Part shown: piece after piece, positions 33,266 through 41,988 of the stretch
Numbering within the stretch: position 1 is the first letter of the stretch
How the letters are laid out: the number at the start of each line of letters is the position of its first letter
Origin: Flagellimonas pelagia
GTDB taxonomy: Bacteria; Bacteroidota; Bacteroidia; Flavobacteriales; Flavobacteriaceae
DNA: 64,000 bases
Direction of reading: 5' to 3'
Assembly (NCBI RefSeq): GCF_003584135.1
Contig: NZ_QXFI01000008.1
Location: 62,001 to 126,000, forward strand
Translations under genes and position numbers: made by a program
Notes under the pieces: model-generated
The model's input: the letters and a program-made list of their open reading frames with translations, nothing else
Databases searched by the model: none
What the model was told of the DNA's origin: nothing

Positions 33266-35413
33266 GTGAGAACTTACATTGCAACCTTGGTCATTGCCCT
33301 ACTCATGATCAACACCCTGAGCGGACAGGTAAAGATTGGAGACAACCCGCAAAATTTGGACCCTTCGTCCGTTTTGGAACTGGAAAGCAATAACCGCGTA
33401 CTGGTGATCACCAGGGTCACCACCACCCAAATGAATACCATAAGCCCCTTGCCCGGGGCCATGGTCTACAACACCGACCAGGAATGCATCAACTACTACA
33501 ACGGTGTGGAATGGATCAATATCTGTGAGGCGCTCGATAATTCCTTCACCCTAAGCACCAGGGCCGATTCCTTGATCCAGGTAAACCCGAATGCGATCGA
33601 CAATACCATTGCCATACTGCAATCCTTGAACCCCGATGGCAGCACCAATTACAATTTTGAGGTCAACCAGATCACAGGGGTCAACATTGTAAACTCTACC
33701 ATCAATGGAGATTCCAAGATACAGACCGCATCCGTGACCAAAAGGTTGTTGGCACCGGAATCCGTATCGTTGGGAAAATTTGAAAATGGTACCCAGGCCG
33801 GTCAAATTTTTAGATATAATGGAACCGCATGGACGCTCTCCAATGAAAAAACCTTGGCCATTACAGAAAAGGACAGTGTGATAGGCAACGAGGTCGTAGG
33901 GCCTTTCGATACCACCTTAAAACTTGAAGGAAATGGCATTGAAGGTGATCCGTATACGTTGGACGTCTCTGAAAATGGCATTACGAGTTTTGAGTTAGCC
34001 AATGATGCGGTGACCCTTGTTAAGATGGCCGACAATTCTGTAGGAACGACAGAACTGGTTGATGACAGTGTAGATGCCGATAAGATCAACGCCAACGTTG
34101 CGGGCATAGGACTTACACAAGCAGTGGATGGCTCATTGGAAGTGGATGTGACACAGTTTGCAGGAGATGGAACGCTTTCGTCTACCGATGGTACCATTTT
34201 GATTACAGGAACACCTGCAAATGCTTTGTTCGAGGATGTACAGTTAGACGTGGCCGATGATGCGGTGACCCTAGTTAAGATGGCCGATAATTCTGTAGGA
34301 ACAACGGAACTGGTTGATGATAGTGTAGATGCCGATAAGATCAACGCCAATGTTGCGGGCACAGGACTTACACAAGCAAGTGATGGCTCATTGGAAGTGG
34401 ATGTGACCCAGTTTGCAGGGGATGGAACGCTTTCGTCGACCGATGGCACCATTTTGATTACGGGAACTCCCACCAATGCCTTGTTTGAAGATGTACAGTT
34501 AGATGTGGCCGATGATGCCATCACCTCTGCCAAAATAGCCGATCTTTCCATTGCCTCTGCTGATATAGCGGATGGTGCCATCACTACTATTAAAATTGCC
34601 AATAATGCCATTAACTCTGGAAGAATCATCAATGGAACCATTATTGACGCGGACGTCAATGCCGCCGCCGCCATCCAAGGTACCAAGATCAGCCCTGACT
34701 TCGGAACTCTGAACGTGGCGACAACCGGCACGCTAGCATCAGGGAACGCGACCATCACAGGAACACTCTCAACCACCTCGACAGCGACGATTGGCGCGAA
34801 CACCATCACCGCAACAGACGGGACAAATGGTCAGGTACTCACAACCGACGGGGCAGGAAACGCCTCCTGGCAGAACACGGGACCAGTTGCCGTCCAGACA
34901 ACTTCCGCCATCGATGGCGACGGACTTGCAGCCGCACCACTGGACCTCGCCGACGACGCGGTGACCTCCGCTAAAATCTTAAATGGTGCCATCGTTGACG
35001 CGGACGTCAATGCCGCCGCCGCCATCCAAGGTACCAAGATCAGCCCTGACTTCGGAACTCTGAACGTGGCGACAACCGGCACGCTAGCATCAGGGAACGC
35101 GACCATCACAGGAACACTCTCAACCACCTCGACAGCGACGATTGGGGGATCATTTGAAGCCCCGATTACCACAACCGCATTGGATTTGGTATTAGATGCT
35201 ACGAATTATACAGTTATTCTAGGTGGAAACCATAATTTAACATTGCCAGCTGCCAATACTTGCCAAGGGAGAGTTTATATCATCAAGAATATTACAGTAT
35301 TTAATCCTACCATATCAACATACATTGATAATACGGGAGGAAACATTAGTGTTATTCCGTCTGGAGTCATCCAACTTCAGAGTGATGGATCAAATTGGCA
35401 ACAAATCAACTAA
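33266..35413 (+). CDS. Repeat-rich, tail-fibre-like secreted surface protein
   Basis: A 715-residue exported protein. A signal sequence (TYIATLVIALLMINTLSG) leads to QVKIGDNPQNLDPSSVLELES and an aromatic AMVYNTDQECINYYNGVEW block, wording shared with many Bacteroidetes fibre-like proteins. Two near-identical 85-residue repeats (bases 34001-34255 and 34256-34510) and a partial third follow, then a Thr/Ala-rich part with two copies of a DNA-identical block. The C-terminal 60 residues (GRVYIIKNIT near the middle) form a beta cap. No T9SS sorting domain is present here, but the overlapping next gene has one. Adhesion is inference. Confidence 0.82.
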   Translation: MRTYIATLVIALLMINTLSGQVKIGDNPQNLDPSSVLELESNNRVLVITRVTTTQMNTISPLPGAMVYNTDQECINYYNGVEWINICEALDNSFTLSTRADSLIQVNPNAIDNTIAILQSLNPDGSTNYNFEVNQITGVNIVNSTINGDSKIQTASVTKRLLAPESVSLGKFENGTQAGQIFRYNGTAWTLSNEKTLAITEKDSVIGNEVVGPFDTTLKLEGNGIEGDPYTLDVSENGITSFELANDAVTLVKMADNSVGTTELVDDSVDADKINANVAGIGLTQAVDGSLEVDVTQFAGDGTLSSTDGTILITGTPANALFEDVQLDVADDAVTLVKMADNSVGTTELVDDSVDADKINANVAGTGLTQASDGSLEVDVTQFAGDGTLSSTDGTILITGTPTNALFEDVQLDVADDAITSAKIADLSIASADIADGAITTIKIANNAINSGRIINGTIIDADVNAAAAIQGTKISPDFGTLNVATTGTLASGNATITGTLSTTSTATIGANTITATDGTNGQVLTTDGAGNASWQNTGPVAVQTTSAIDGDGLAAAPLDLADDAVTSAKILNGAIVDADVNAAAAIQGTKISPDFGTLNVATTGTLASGNATITGTLSTTSTATIGGSFEAPITTTALDLVLDATNYTVILGGNHNLTLPAANTCQGRVYIIKNITVFNPTISTYIDNTGGNISVIPSGVIQLQSDGSNWQQIN
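34001..34510 (+). repeat. Two 255-base coding repeats
   Basis: Units 34001-34255 and 34256-34510 encode 85 residues each with few changes (VTLVKMADNSVGTTELVDD near the start of both). A third diverged, incomplete unit begins at 34511. Confidence 0.9.
34644..34794 (+). repeat. 151-base exact direct repeat, copy 1
   Basis: Identical by eye to 34995-35145 (offset 351). It codes for DADVNAAAAIQGTKIS and onward. By my count 90 of 151 bases are G or C, clearly richer than the flanking AT-rich ends of the gene. Confidence 0.92.
34995..35145 (+). repeat. 151-base exact direct repeat, copy 2
   Basis: Second copy of the block at 34644-34794. Absence of even silent differences implies a recent duplication or gene conversion. 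Recombination between copies would delete 117 codons in frame. Confidence 0.92.
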
Positions 35414-36582
35414 TGAAATCCCTCCTCCACATACCATTCCTATTGTTTGCCAGTTTGGTCATGGCCCAAGGGCTATACAATGCCGGCAACCTAGGGATAC
35501 ACGCAGGTACCAACATGGGCCTTGGGCTGCACACCAATTTGATCAGTGATACCGACTTTGCCTACAACAACGGCCTTGTAGGTTTCTACGGCAATACCGT
35601 GATAGAGGTATCGGGCAATGTGCCACCTACCCTTTGGGACACAGAAATCATGATCCTGGAACGTGTTCATTTGCAAACCGTCCTTAACGTAAAGAACAAT
35701 GTAAATTTTATCGATGGGGATTTCCTTAGTCCACAGAACGACCAAATGGTCTATCTTAATTTTATGGATCAGGGATTCTTTACCGGGGAAAGTGATGTTT
35801 CCAAGGTAACGGGCTTTGCCGCCATAAACGATCGCGACTTTTTCTCGTTCCCTGTGGGCGACCGGGCATTGCTGCGACCTTTGACACTCGATTCCGAAGG
35901 ACCGACCCCATTGGCCATATGCGCTTATTTTAATGAAGACCCTTCCGCCCCTTCCTCCATACTGCAAAGTTTCAATACGCAACAAAAGGTAAGGGACATC
36001 GGCACGGTTTCCGATCGCGAGTTTTGGATCGTGCAAAGTGATGTACCCGCCAAGGTGACCATAAGTTGGAATGTAGGAAGTGGTCTTGCCCTTATCCCCA
36101 ATGCCACTCTCGAGTCCGTTATTGTGGTAGGGTGGCACAAGGCCTCCAACCAATGGGTGGTAATCGGGAATACTGCCGTAAGTGGCGATATAAGCCAAGG
36201 ATTTGTAACCTCCGATACCTTTGTTCCCAGTGAGTATGCGGCCATTACCTTTGGTACCATTCCCCTGCCCACGGATACCTTTGCCGTGGAAAACCCCACT
36301 TTGGGCAATTATTTTTTGAGTCCCAATGGCGATGGGGTCAACGATGTGCTGGTTATTGATGGTCTGGAGGAATCTCCCAACAACCATTTGAGCATCTATA
36401 ACCGCTACGGGCAAAAAGTGTTCGAAAAAATCAATTATACGAACGAGTTCGGAGGTGTTTCCAATACGGGCAGCTTTATTTTGAGCCAAGACCAAGGCCT
36501 TGCCGAAGGGGTATATTTTTATGTGGTGACCCTAGAAGATCTTGGACTGCAATACACCGGGTTTCTTTTCTTGGATCGCTAA
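35413..36582 (+). CDS. Type IX-sorted secreted protein with type B (gliding-type) C-terminal domain
   Basis: A 389-residue exported protein with a signal peptide at the front (SLLHIPFLLFASLVMAQ). The last 95 residues form the gliding-motility-associated C-terminal sorting domain: FLSPNGDGVNDVLVIDGLE, SIYNRYGQKVFEK, and a closing EGVYFYVVTLEDLG. This targets the protein through the type IX system to the surface. The middle has no recognised domain. Its ATG overlaps the stop of the repeat protein by one base (TAATG), so the two are coupled and probably work as a unit, for example one anchoring or presenting the other. Confidence 0.88.
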   Translation: MKSLLHIPFLLFASLVMAQGLYNAGNLGIHAGTNMGLGLHTNLISDTDFAYNNGLVGFYGNTVIEVSGNVPPTLWDTEIMILERVHLQTVLNVKNNVNFIDGDFLSPQNDQMVYLNFMDQGFFTGESDVSKVTGFAAINDRDFFSFPVGDRALLRPLTLDSEGPTPLAICAYFNEDPSAPSSILQSFNTQQKVRDIGTVSDREFWIVQSDVPAKVTISWNVGSGLALIPNATLESVIVVGWHKASNQWVVIGNTAVSGDISQGFVTSDTFVPSEYAAITFGTIPLPTDTFAVENPTLGNYFLSPNGDGVNDVLVIDGLEESPNNHLSIYNRYGQKVFEKINYTNEFGGVSNTGSFILSQDQGLAEGVYFYVVTLEDLGLQYTGFLFLDR

Positions 36583-36659
36583 ACCGGGAAACGTTCTCCA
36601 TCAATTTCTACCCGTTTTACTAAAAAATACTTCTTAACTTGGAAGCCAAAACCCGATCC

Positions 36660-37394
36660 ATGAAGAGAAGGACATTCATCAAAACAACTTCCATTTCAGG
36701 TATGGCCTGCGCCCTGCCTCCTTTTATAATGTTGCCATTCACCACGGATTACACCACGGATGAGTTGATGGGCAAGGCCGATGTGGACCTTTTTGGCGAA
36801 GGCATCAACTTGAGAAAAGAGGCTTATGAGTCCTTTTTGGAGATGAAAAAGGCAGCCTATGCGGATGGGTATGACATCAAGATCGTGTCCAGTTTCCGGG
36901 ATTTTTATAGGCAAGAGGCCATTTGGGAGCGCAAGTATATCCAATACACCGAGGATGACGGCATGGCCCCTTTGGACGCCATTGACAAGATTATCGAGTA
37001 CTCTACCATTCCCGGAACCAGCAGACACCATTGGGGAACCGACATCGACATCATCGATGGGTATCCCAAGTCATCGGGAGATGTACTGGTGGCCGAAAAA
37101 TTTGAGGCTGGAGGACCGTATGAAGGCCTTAAACTGTGGCTGGACGAAAATTCCGAAAAATTTGGGTTCTATCTGGTGTACAATAACGATCCCCGTCGAA
37201 GAGGCTTTAAATACGAACCTTGGCATTATAGCTATGCTCCTATTTCCATTCCCATGTTGGCCGCCTACCGTAGGCTCAATGTTTTGAGACTTCTGGAAAA
37301 GGAAGAATTTTTGGGTACGGAATATTTTACTACTGGGTTCATTAAAACCTATGTTGAGGACAATATTTTGGATATAAACCCGAAACTTTTATAG
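36660..37394 (+). CDS. M15 family D-Ala-D-Ala carboxypeptidase-like protein
   Basis: A 244-residue zinc peptidase of the VanY type acting on peptidoglycan stem peptides. The metal site is visible in SRHHWGTDIDI and PWHYSY, with SSFRDFYRQEAIW in front. The N-terminus MKRRTFIKTTSISG resembles a twin-arginine signal, so export may go through the Tat channel. The ATG at 36660 is used; the TTG 21 bases upstream would add residues before the signal. Likely role: cell wall trimming in the periplasm. Confidence 0.86.
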   Translation: MKRRTFIKTTSISGMACALPPFIMLPFTTDYTTDELMGKADVDLFGEGINLRKEAYESFLEMKKAAYADGYDIKIVSSFRDFYRQEAIWERKYIQYTEDDGMAPLDAIDKIIEYSTIPGTSRHHWGTDIDIIDGYPKSSGDVLVAEKFEAGGPYEGLKLWLDENSEKFGFYLVYNNDPRRRGFKYEPWHYSYAPISIPMLAAYRRLNVLRLLEKEEFLGTEYFTTGFIKTYVEDNILDINPKLL

Positions 37395-37433
37395 CCCTTT
37401 TTTGTATCTTCAACTAGCTAGAACACTAACACC

Positions 37434-38198
37434 ATGAGAAGAGGAAGTTGGAGAATCCGTATCCTGATCGGTTTGGCCATTGTGGCCTTTGCCTTTATCC
37501 GCCGATGCAGCAACCAAGAAGAAAATCCCTATACCGGTAGGGTACAGAACATTAACATGACCGCCGAACAGGAGATTGCCATTGGACTGCAAAGTGCACC
37601 CGAAATGGCACAACAACACGGAGGGTTGTATCCGGACCAGCGCATGCAGGCCTTGGTGGATGCCGTGGGGAACCGATTGGTTCAACATAGCGTGGCTCGA
37701 GAGACCCCATACCAGTATGAATTCCATTTGTTGGCGGACGACCAGACCATTAATGCCTTTGCTCTCCCCGGGGGACAGGTTTTCATCACCTACGCTTTGT
37801 TCTCCCAACTTAACGAGCCGCAATTGGCAGGGGTATTAGGGCACGAAATAGGGCATGTGATCGGCAGACATTCCGCCGAACGTATTGCGGAAAGCAGCTT
37901 TTGGCAAACGTTGGCCACGGGAGCCTCCGTCGGTGGCGACATGGGGAATGTAGTGGCAGGCATTGGCCAGAACACTTTGTTGAAGAATGGACGTGGGGAC
38001 GAACTGGAAAGCGATGAACTAGGAGTGCTTTTCATGATCCAGTCCGGCTATGACCCCAATGAGATGATCAAGGTGATGGAAATATTAAAAGCTGCGGCCG
38101 GTCCCAACCGAGTGCCAGAGTTCCAGAGCACGCACCCAGACCCTGAAAACCGGATAGAAAAAATCAAGGAGGCCATCCATAAATATTCAGGTCGATAG
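37434..38198 (+). CDS. M48 family zinc metallopeptidase
   Basis: A 254-residue membrane-tethered peptidase. An N-terminal hydrophobic segment (LIGLAIVAFAFI) is followed by the peptidase domain with H137-E138-I-G-H141 and the third ligand region DELESDELG (E190). The family includes Oma1, LoiP and BepA, which act in envelope protein quality control. No TPR region follows, unlike BepA, so it is closest to the short LoiP type. It stands 39 bases behind the M15 gene and may share its transcript. Confidence 0.92.
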   Translation: MRRGSWRIRILIGLAIVAFAFIRRCSNQEENPYTGRVQNINMTAEQEIAIGLQSAPEMAQQHGGLYPDQRMQALVDAVGNRLVQHSVARETPYQYEFHLLADDQTINAFALPGGQVFITYALFSQLNEPQLAGVLGHEIGHVIGRHSAERIAESSFWQTLATGASVGGDMGNVVAGIGQNTLLKNGRGDELESDELGVLFMIQSGYDPNEMIKVMEILKAAAGPNRVPEFQSTHPDPENRIEKIKEAIHKYSGR

Positions 38199-38244
38199 AA
38201 TCGACACTTTCATCGAGAAAAGAGTGGTTTTGGCTGAATTTCGT

Positions 38245-38252
38245 TACCTTTG
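38245..38252 (+). promoter_or_regulatory. Candidate -7 box of the 55-residue protein gene
   Basis: TACCTTTG, exact match, 67 bases before the ATG. No TTG at the usual distance. Confidence 0.45.
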
Positions 38253-38318
38253 AACGTATCCCAAGTCTACATTACCTTTTCTTAATCCCATCTGTGCTAT
38301 CCAAAAAGAGAGAACATT

Positions 38319-38486
38319 ATGGGAACACTATTACACTTTAAGCACCTCTACTTTGAGGCATTCGACGATTGTAAACCGAGCTTTGTGGTACTTTTTTTAA
38401 AAGGGTACTCCATTTTTTGCGCAATTATGCTGTTCATGGCATTTTACGCATTGTTATACAGGGCTTTCACCGGTTTTGAATTCTAA
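38319..38486 (+). CDS. Small membrane protein (DUF6747-like), 55 residues
   Basis: A short ORF with strong protein character. It starts MGTLLHFKHLYFEAFDDCK, has one membrane helix (SIFCAIMLFMAFYALLY), and ends RAFTGFEF. It resembles the DUF6747 family of small flavobacterial proteins as far as I recall. A -7 box lies upstream and a strong terminator 48 bases behind, so it has its own transcription unit. The function is unknown; one helix and small size suggest a partner of a larger membrane complex. Confidence 0.72.
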   Translation: MGTLLHFKHLYFEAFDDCKPSFVVLFLKGYSIFCAIMLFMAFYALLYRAFTGFEF

Positions 38487-38533
38487 TTTGAGAAACACTC
38501 TTTTGCAAGAACACTAGATACGTAAATGAGACA

Positions 38534-38562
38534 AAAAGGCCCGCCTAATAGGCGGGCCTTTT
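38534..38562. terminator. Bidirectional terminator
   Basis: A 12-bp perfect stem AAAAGGCCCGCC with GGCGGGCCTTTT, 5-base loop, T-rich on both sides. It separates the small protein gene (+) from the ankyrin gene (-). Confidence 0.9.
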
Positions 38563-38584
38563 GTTTCTGGATGAATAAACCCCT

Positions 38585-38971
38585 TTATTTTTTCATAGCT
38601 TCTTCCAATACGGCCAGTGCCTCATCAGCATGGGACATTTTCGCATATTTGATTGCGGTCATCCCCTTGTCGCATCGTTTTTTAAGATCGGCCCCATTTT
38701 CGATGAGGACTTTGAGTACTTCGGCGCGGTTGTAACGTGCCGCATAATGGATAGGTGCCCTGCCCAAAGACTTTTGGTTGACATCCTCCCCTAGTTCAAT
38801 CAATTTTTTTACGGTTTCCACATCGCCCTGCATTACTGCTTTGCAAAATGCACTAAGGTCTTCGGTTACCGTGGTCATGTCCAGTTTGGTGCTGGTAGGA
38901 AGTTCTTTGGCGGAAACGCCGGATACCGCTAGCATACATACTGTAGCTACTGCCAAGATTGTTTTTTTCAT
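38585..38971 (-). CDS. Secreted ankyrin repeat protein
   Basis: A 128-residue exported protein. A signal peptide (MKKTILAVATVCMLAVSGVSA) is followed by about three ankyrin repeats: FCKAVMQGDVETVKKLIELG, APIHYAARYNRAEVLKVLIENG, and MTAIKYAKMSHADEALAVL. Such small periplasmic ankyrin proteins serve as binding scaffolds; in some bacteria they are linked to catalase or oxidative stress, which nothing here confirms. It is monocistronic. The 208-base gap upstream has only promoter-like AT-rich DNA. Confidence 0.88.
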   Translation of the reverse strand: MKKTILAVATVCMLAVSGVSAKELPTSTKLDMTTVTEDLSAFCKAVMQGDVETVKKLIELGEDVNQKSLGRAPIHYAARYNRAEVLKVLIENGADLKKRCDKGMTAIKYAKMSHADEALAVLEEAMKK

Positions 38972-39154
38972 GATGAATTGATTTTGATTAATGAATATGT
39001 TTGATATAAAAGTAGACTCCTCAAAAAGACAGATGTTACATGATTAACAGTTATATAACTAAAGTTTAACAATATCTCATGTTTAACATAAAATAATTAA
39101 CAAAATCGCAATAAGAAATCTAAACAAATCCTAGGGGATCCCACGAGATCATTT

Positions 39155-39162
39155 TATTTTTG
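39155..39162 (+). promoter_or_regulatory. Candidate -7 box of gpmI
   Basis: TATTTTTG, 17 bases before the ATG. No -33 TTG in place. Confidence 0.45.
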
Positions 39163-39179
39163 GGGTAGAATTTAATATC

Positions 39180-40697
39180 ATGAAAAAGAAGGTAATCCTA
39201 ATGATTTTGGACGGATGGGGAAAATCCCCAGATCCCAAGGTTTCTGCCATTGCACAGGCCAATACCCCATTTATCGATTCGCTCTATACCCAATACGCCA
39301 ATGCCGACCTACATACGGATGGCATGAACGTGGGGCTGCCGGAAGGACAGATGGGAAACAGTGAAGTAGGACACATGAACTTGGGAGCCGGTAGGATCGT
39401 TTATCAAGATCTCGCCAAGATCAACAAGGCAGTGAAAGAGGACACCCTTAAAAATGAGCCTGTTCTTAAAGACGCGCTCGAATATGCCAAGGCCAACCAC
39501 AAACCGGTACATTTTTTAGGATTGGTGAGTGATGGAGGCGTCCATAGCCACATAGATCATTTAAAAGCATTGATCAAGGTCGCCGATGAGGCCGGAGTAC
39601 AAAAATCTTTTGTACATGCCTTTACCGATGGTCGTGATGTGGATCCCAAAAGCGGCAAAGGCTTTTTGGTGGACCTTTCCAACTTCTGTTCGGACAAGAA
39701 TACCAAATTGGCAACGGTCATTGGAAGGTATTATGCCATGGATCGTGACAAACGTTGGGAACGTGTAAAACTTGCCTACGATGTGATGGTAAATGCCGAA
39801 GGTGAAAAAATACAGGATATCGGCGCTGCCATGCAAAAAAGTTACGACGATGGGGTTACCGACGAGTTCGTAAAACCTTTGGTCCTGACGGATGCTGCAG
39901 GTGAGCCCTTGGCACAGATCAAAGAAGGCGACGTGGTCATCTTTTTCAATTTTAGGACGGATCGTGGCCGAGAACTTACCCAAGCCTTGAGCCAGCAGGA
40001 TTTCCATGAGCAGAACATGCACAAAATGAACCTGTACTATGTTACCATGACCAATTATGATGAATCTTTCAAGGGCATCAAGGTCATCTATGACAAGGAC
40101 AACATCAAGGATACATTGGGCGAGACCCTTGCCAAAAATGGAAAAAAACAGATTCGGATTGCCGAAACGGAAAAATACCCACACGTTACCTTCTTCTTCA
40201 ATGGAGGTCGCGAAGAGCCTTTTGAAGGAGAACAACGCATCCTGTGTCCCTCACCAAAGGTGGCCACTTATGACCTACAACCGGAAATGAGTGCATACGA
40301 TATACGCGATGCCATCATCCCTGAACTTAAAAAAGGAGAGACCGATTTTGTATGTCTCAATTTCGCCAATCCTGATATGGTAGGTCATACCGGTGTTATG
40401 GAAGCCGCTATCAAGGCCTGTGAAACGGTGGACCAATGTGCCAAGGAGGTTATCACTGCCGGTTTGGAGAATGGGTATTCCACCATCGTGATTGCCGATC
40501 ATGGTAACTGCGACACTATGATCAACCCTGATGGAAGTCCCAACACTGCCCATACCACGAATCCGGTGCCACTGATTATTGTGGACAACGACATCAAAGA
40601 AGTGAAAAGTGGCGTTTTGGGAGATATTGCCCCTACCATTCTAAAAATGATGGGAGTTCCACAACCCGCCTTAATGACCCAGAAACCTTTGGTTTAG
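39180..40697 (+). CDS. gpmI: 2,3-bisphosphoglycerate-independent phosphoglycerate mutase
   Basis: A manganese-dependent glycolytic enzyme that interconverts 3- and 2-phosphoglycerate. The 505 residues match the family. The metal site begins with D11 in MILDGWG and the phosphorylated serine is S61 in GQMGNSEVGHMNLGAG. VIADHGNCD near residue 440 supplies further metal ligands. It has its own promoter and is followed by map 45 bases later with a separate -7 box. Confidence 0.98.
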   Translation: MKKKVILMILDGWGKSPDPKVSAIAQANTPFIDSLYTQYANADLHTDGMNVGLPEGQMGNSEVGHMNLGAGRIVYQDLAKINKAVKEDTLKNEPVLKDALEYAKANHKPVHFLGLVSDGGVHSHIDHLKALIKVADEAGVQKSFVHAFTDGRDVDPKSGKGFLVDLSNFCSDKNTKLATVIGRYYAMDRDKRWERVKLAYDVMVNAEGEKIQDIGAAMQKSYDDGVTDEFVKPLVLTDAAGEPLAQIKEGDVVIFFNFRTDRGRELTQALSQQDFHEQNMHKMNLYYVTMTNYDESFKGIKVIYDKDNIKDTLGETLAKNGKKQIRIAETEKYPHVTFFFNGGREEPFEGEQRILCPSPKVATYDLQPEMSAYDIRDAIIPELKKGETDFVCLNFANPDMVGHTGVMEAAIKACETVDQCAKEVITAGLENGYSTIVIADHGNCDTMINPDGSPNTAHTTNPVPLIIVDNDIKEVKSGVLGDIAPTILKMMGVPQPALMTQKPLV

Positions 40698-40729
40698 GCA
40701 AACATGCCTCATAATCCATAGATTCAATT

Positions 40730-40737
40730 TATCTTTG
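40730..40737 (+). promoter_or_regulatory. Candidate -7 box of map
   Basis: TATCTTTG, only 5 bases before the ATG of map, so the message could begin at or next to the start codon. Confidence 0.5.
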
Positions 40738-40742
40738 CGGCT

Positions 40743-41561
40743 ATGATTCAAGTAAAGACAGCAGAGGAAATTGAATTGATGCGCGAAAGTGCCCTAGTGG
40801 TATCCAGAACCTTGGGCATGTTGGCCAAAGAGATAAAACCAGGGGCCAATCCCTTGAAATTGGATAAAATGGCGGAGGAATTTATCCGCTCGCAAGGCGC
40901 CATACCCGGTTTTTTGGGGATGTACGACTTTCCGAACACCCTAAACTGGAGCCCTAACGCCCAAGTGGTACATGGCATTCCCAATAACGAGCCCCTAAAA
41001 GAAGGTGATATTGTTTCCGTGGACTGCGGCGCCGTTAAAAATGGCTTCCACGGAGATCATGCCTATACCTTTCAAGTGGGCGAAGTAGCTGAGGAAACCA
41101 AAAAGCTGCTAAAAGTCACTAAGGAATCCCTTTATATAGGCATACGGGAATTTAAGGAAGGAAATCGTGTGGGCGATGTAGGCTATGCCATCCAAAAATA
41201 CTGTGAGGACCATGGATACGGAGTGGTACGTGAACTGGTAGGACATGGATTGGGAAGGGAATTGCATGAAGATCCCCAAATGCCCAATTATGGCAAACGC
41301 GGTCGAGGCAAAAAATTTGTAAATGGCATGGTGGTGGCCATAGAGCCCATGATCAATATGGGAACCAAGCGCATCAAACAATTAAAGGATGGTTGGACCA
41401 TTTTGACCGCAGATGGCCAACCAAGTGCACACTTTGAGCATGATGTGGCCCTAGTAGATGGTAAACCGGAACTGCTTTCCACCTTCCAGTACATTTATGA
41501 AGCCCTGGGAATCACTAGTGACGAGGAAGACGAGTTTAGGGCAAAGAAATTGGTGCTATAG
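40743..41561 (+). CDS. map: Methionine aminopeptidase, type I
   Basis: The enzyme that removes the initiator methionine from new proteins. The 272 residues carry the metal ligands in SVDCGAVKNGFHGDHAYTF, GHGLGRELHEDP (His), and AIEPMINMG (Glu), with the last Glu-type region near FEHDVALVDGKPE. A -7 box just upstream of the ATG suggests a very short or absent leader. It is the last gene before the GxxExxY cassette. Confidence 0.97.
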   Translation: MIQVKTAEEIELMRESALVVSRTLGMLAKEIKPGANPLKLDKMAEEFIRSQGAIPGFLGMYDFPNTLNWSPNAQVVHGIPNNEPLKEGDIVSVDCGAVKNGFHGDHAYTFQVGEVAEETKKLLKVTKESLYIGIREFKEGNRVGDVGYAIQKYCEDHGYGVVRELVGHGLGRELHEDPQMPNYGKRGRGKKFVNGMVVAIEPMINMGTKRIKQLKDGWTILTADGQPSAHFEHDVALVDGKPELLSTFQYIYEALGITSDEEDEFRAKKLVL

Positions 41562-41584
41562 AATTCTTCAATTTGTATATTGAA

Positions 41585-41608
41585 ACGAATTTCACCAATT
41601 ACTCAAAT
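41585..41608 (+). repeat. Left inverted flank of the GxxExxY gene
   Basis: Begins ACGAATTTCACCAATTA and is an imperfect inverted copy of the stretch at 41989-42013 (about 20 of 25 positions agree, with one gap). It ends 2 bases before the GxxExxY ATG. Confidence 0.6.
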
Positions 41609-41610
41609 AA

Positions 41611-41985
41611 ATGTCCCAAATCATTTATAAACATGAGTCCTACTTTGTCATCGGTTTATGCATGGATGTCCACAATGAACTTGGTAAAGGATTCAGTGAA
41701 GCTGTTTATGGCGATGCCCTTGAAATTGAACTAAAGTCCAATGGGGTCCCATTTCAAAGAGAAGTAAAATTCAATATTGATTATAAAGGTAACACGCTGA
41801 AGCATCAATACTATGCAGATTTTATAGTGGATGACAAAATCATTCTGGAATTAAAGGCAGTCGAAAAAATATCCAGTGGCCATATCAAGCAAACCTTAAA
41901 TTATCTGGCGGCGTCCAAAATGAAGTTGGGGTTGATCGTGAATTTTGGCGAGGACCAACTTAATTATAAGAGAGTTTTACTTTAA
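41611..41985 (+). CDS. GxxExxY family protein
   Basis: A 124-residue protein of the GxxExxY family, named for GFSEAVY at residues 28-34. It also shows FQREVKFNIDYKG, the DFIVDDKIILELKAVEKI block with spaced Asp and Glu-x-Lys, and a final KMKLGLIVNFG. This D...ExK layout resembles the PD-(D/E)XK nuclease fold, so a nuclease-like core is plausible; activity is unproven. The gene sits between imperfect inverted repeats (41585-41608 and 41989-42016), and the right one runs into the start codon of the next gene. This points to a movable cassette. Confidence 0.9.
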   Translation: MSQIIYKHESYFVIGLCMDVHNELGKGFSEAVYGDALEIELKSNGVPFQREVKFNIDYKGNTLKHQYYADFIVDDKIILELKAVEKISSGHIKQTLNYLAASKMKLGLIVNFGEDQLNYKRVLL

Positions 41986-41988
41986 GCC

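Noticed and set aside
33802-34809. A 335-codon ORF antisense to the repeat-rich surface gene
   Set aside because: It mirrors the internal repeats and codon bias of the plus-strand gene; its product is a low-complexity Ser/Val/Ala string without any domain.
35491-36495. A 334-codon minus-strand ORF opposite the T9SS-sorted protein
   Set aside because: Shadow of the real gene, which has a signal peptide and a sorting domain.
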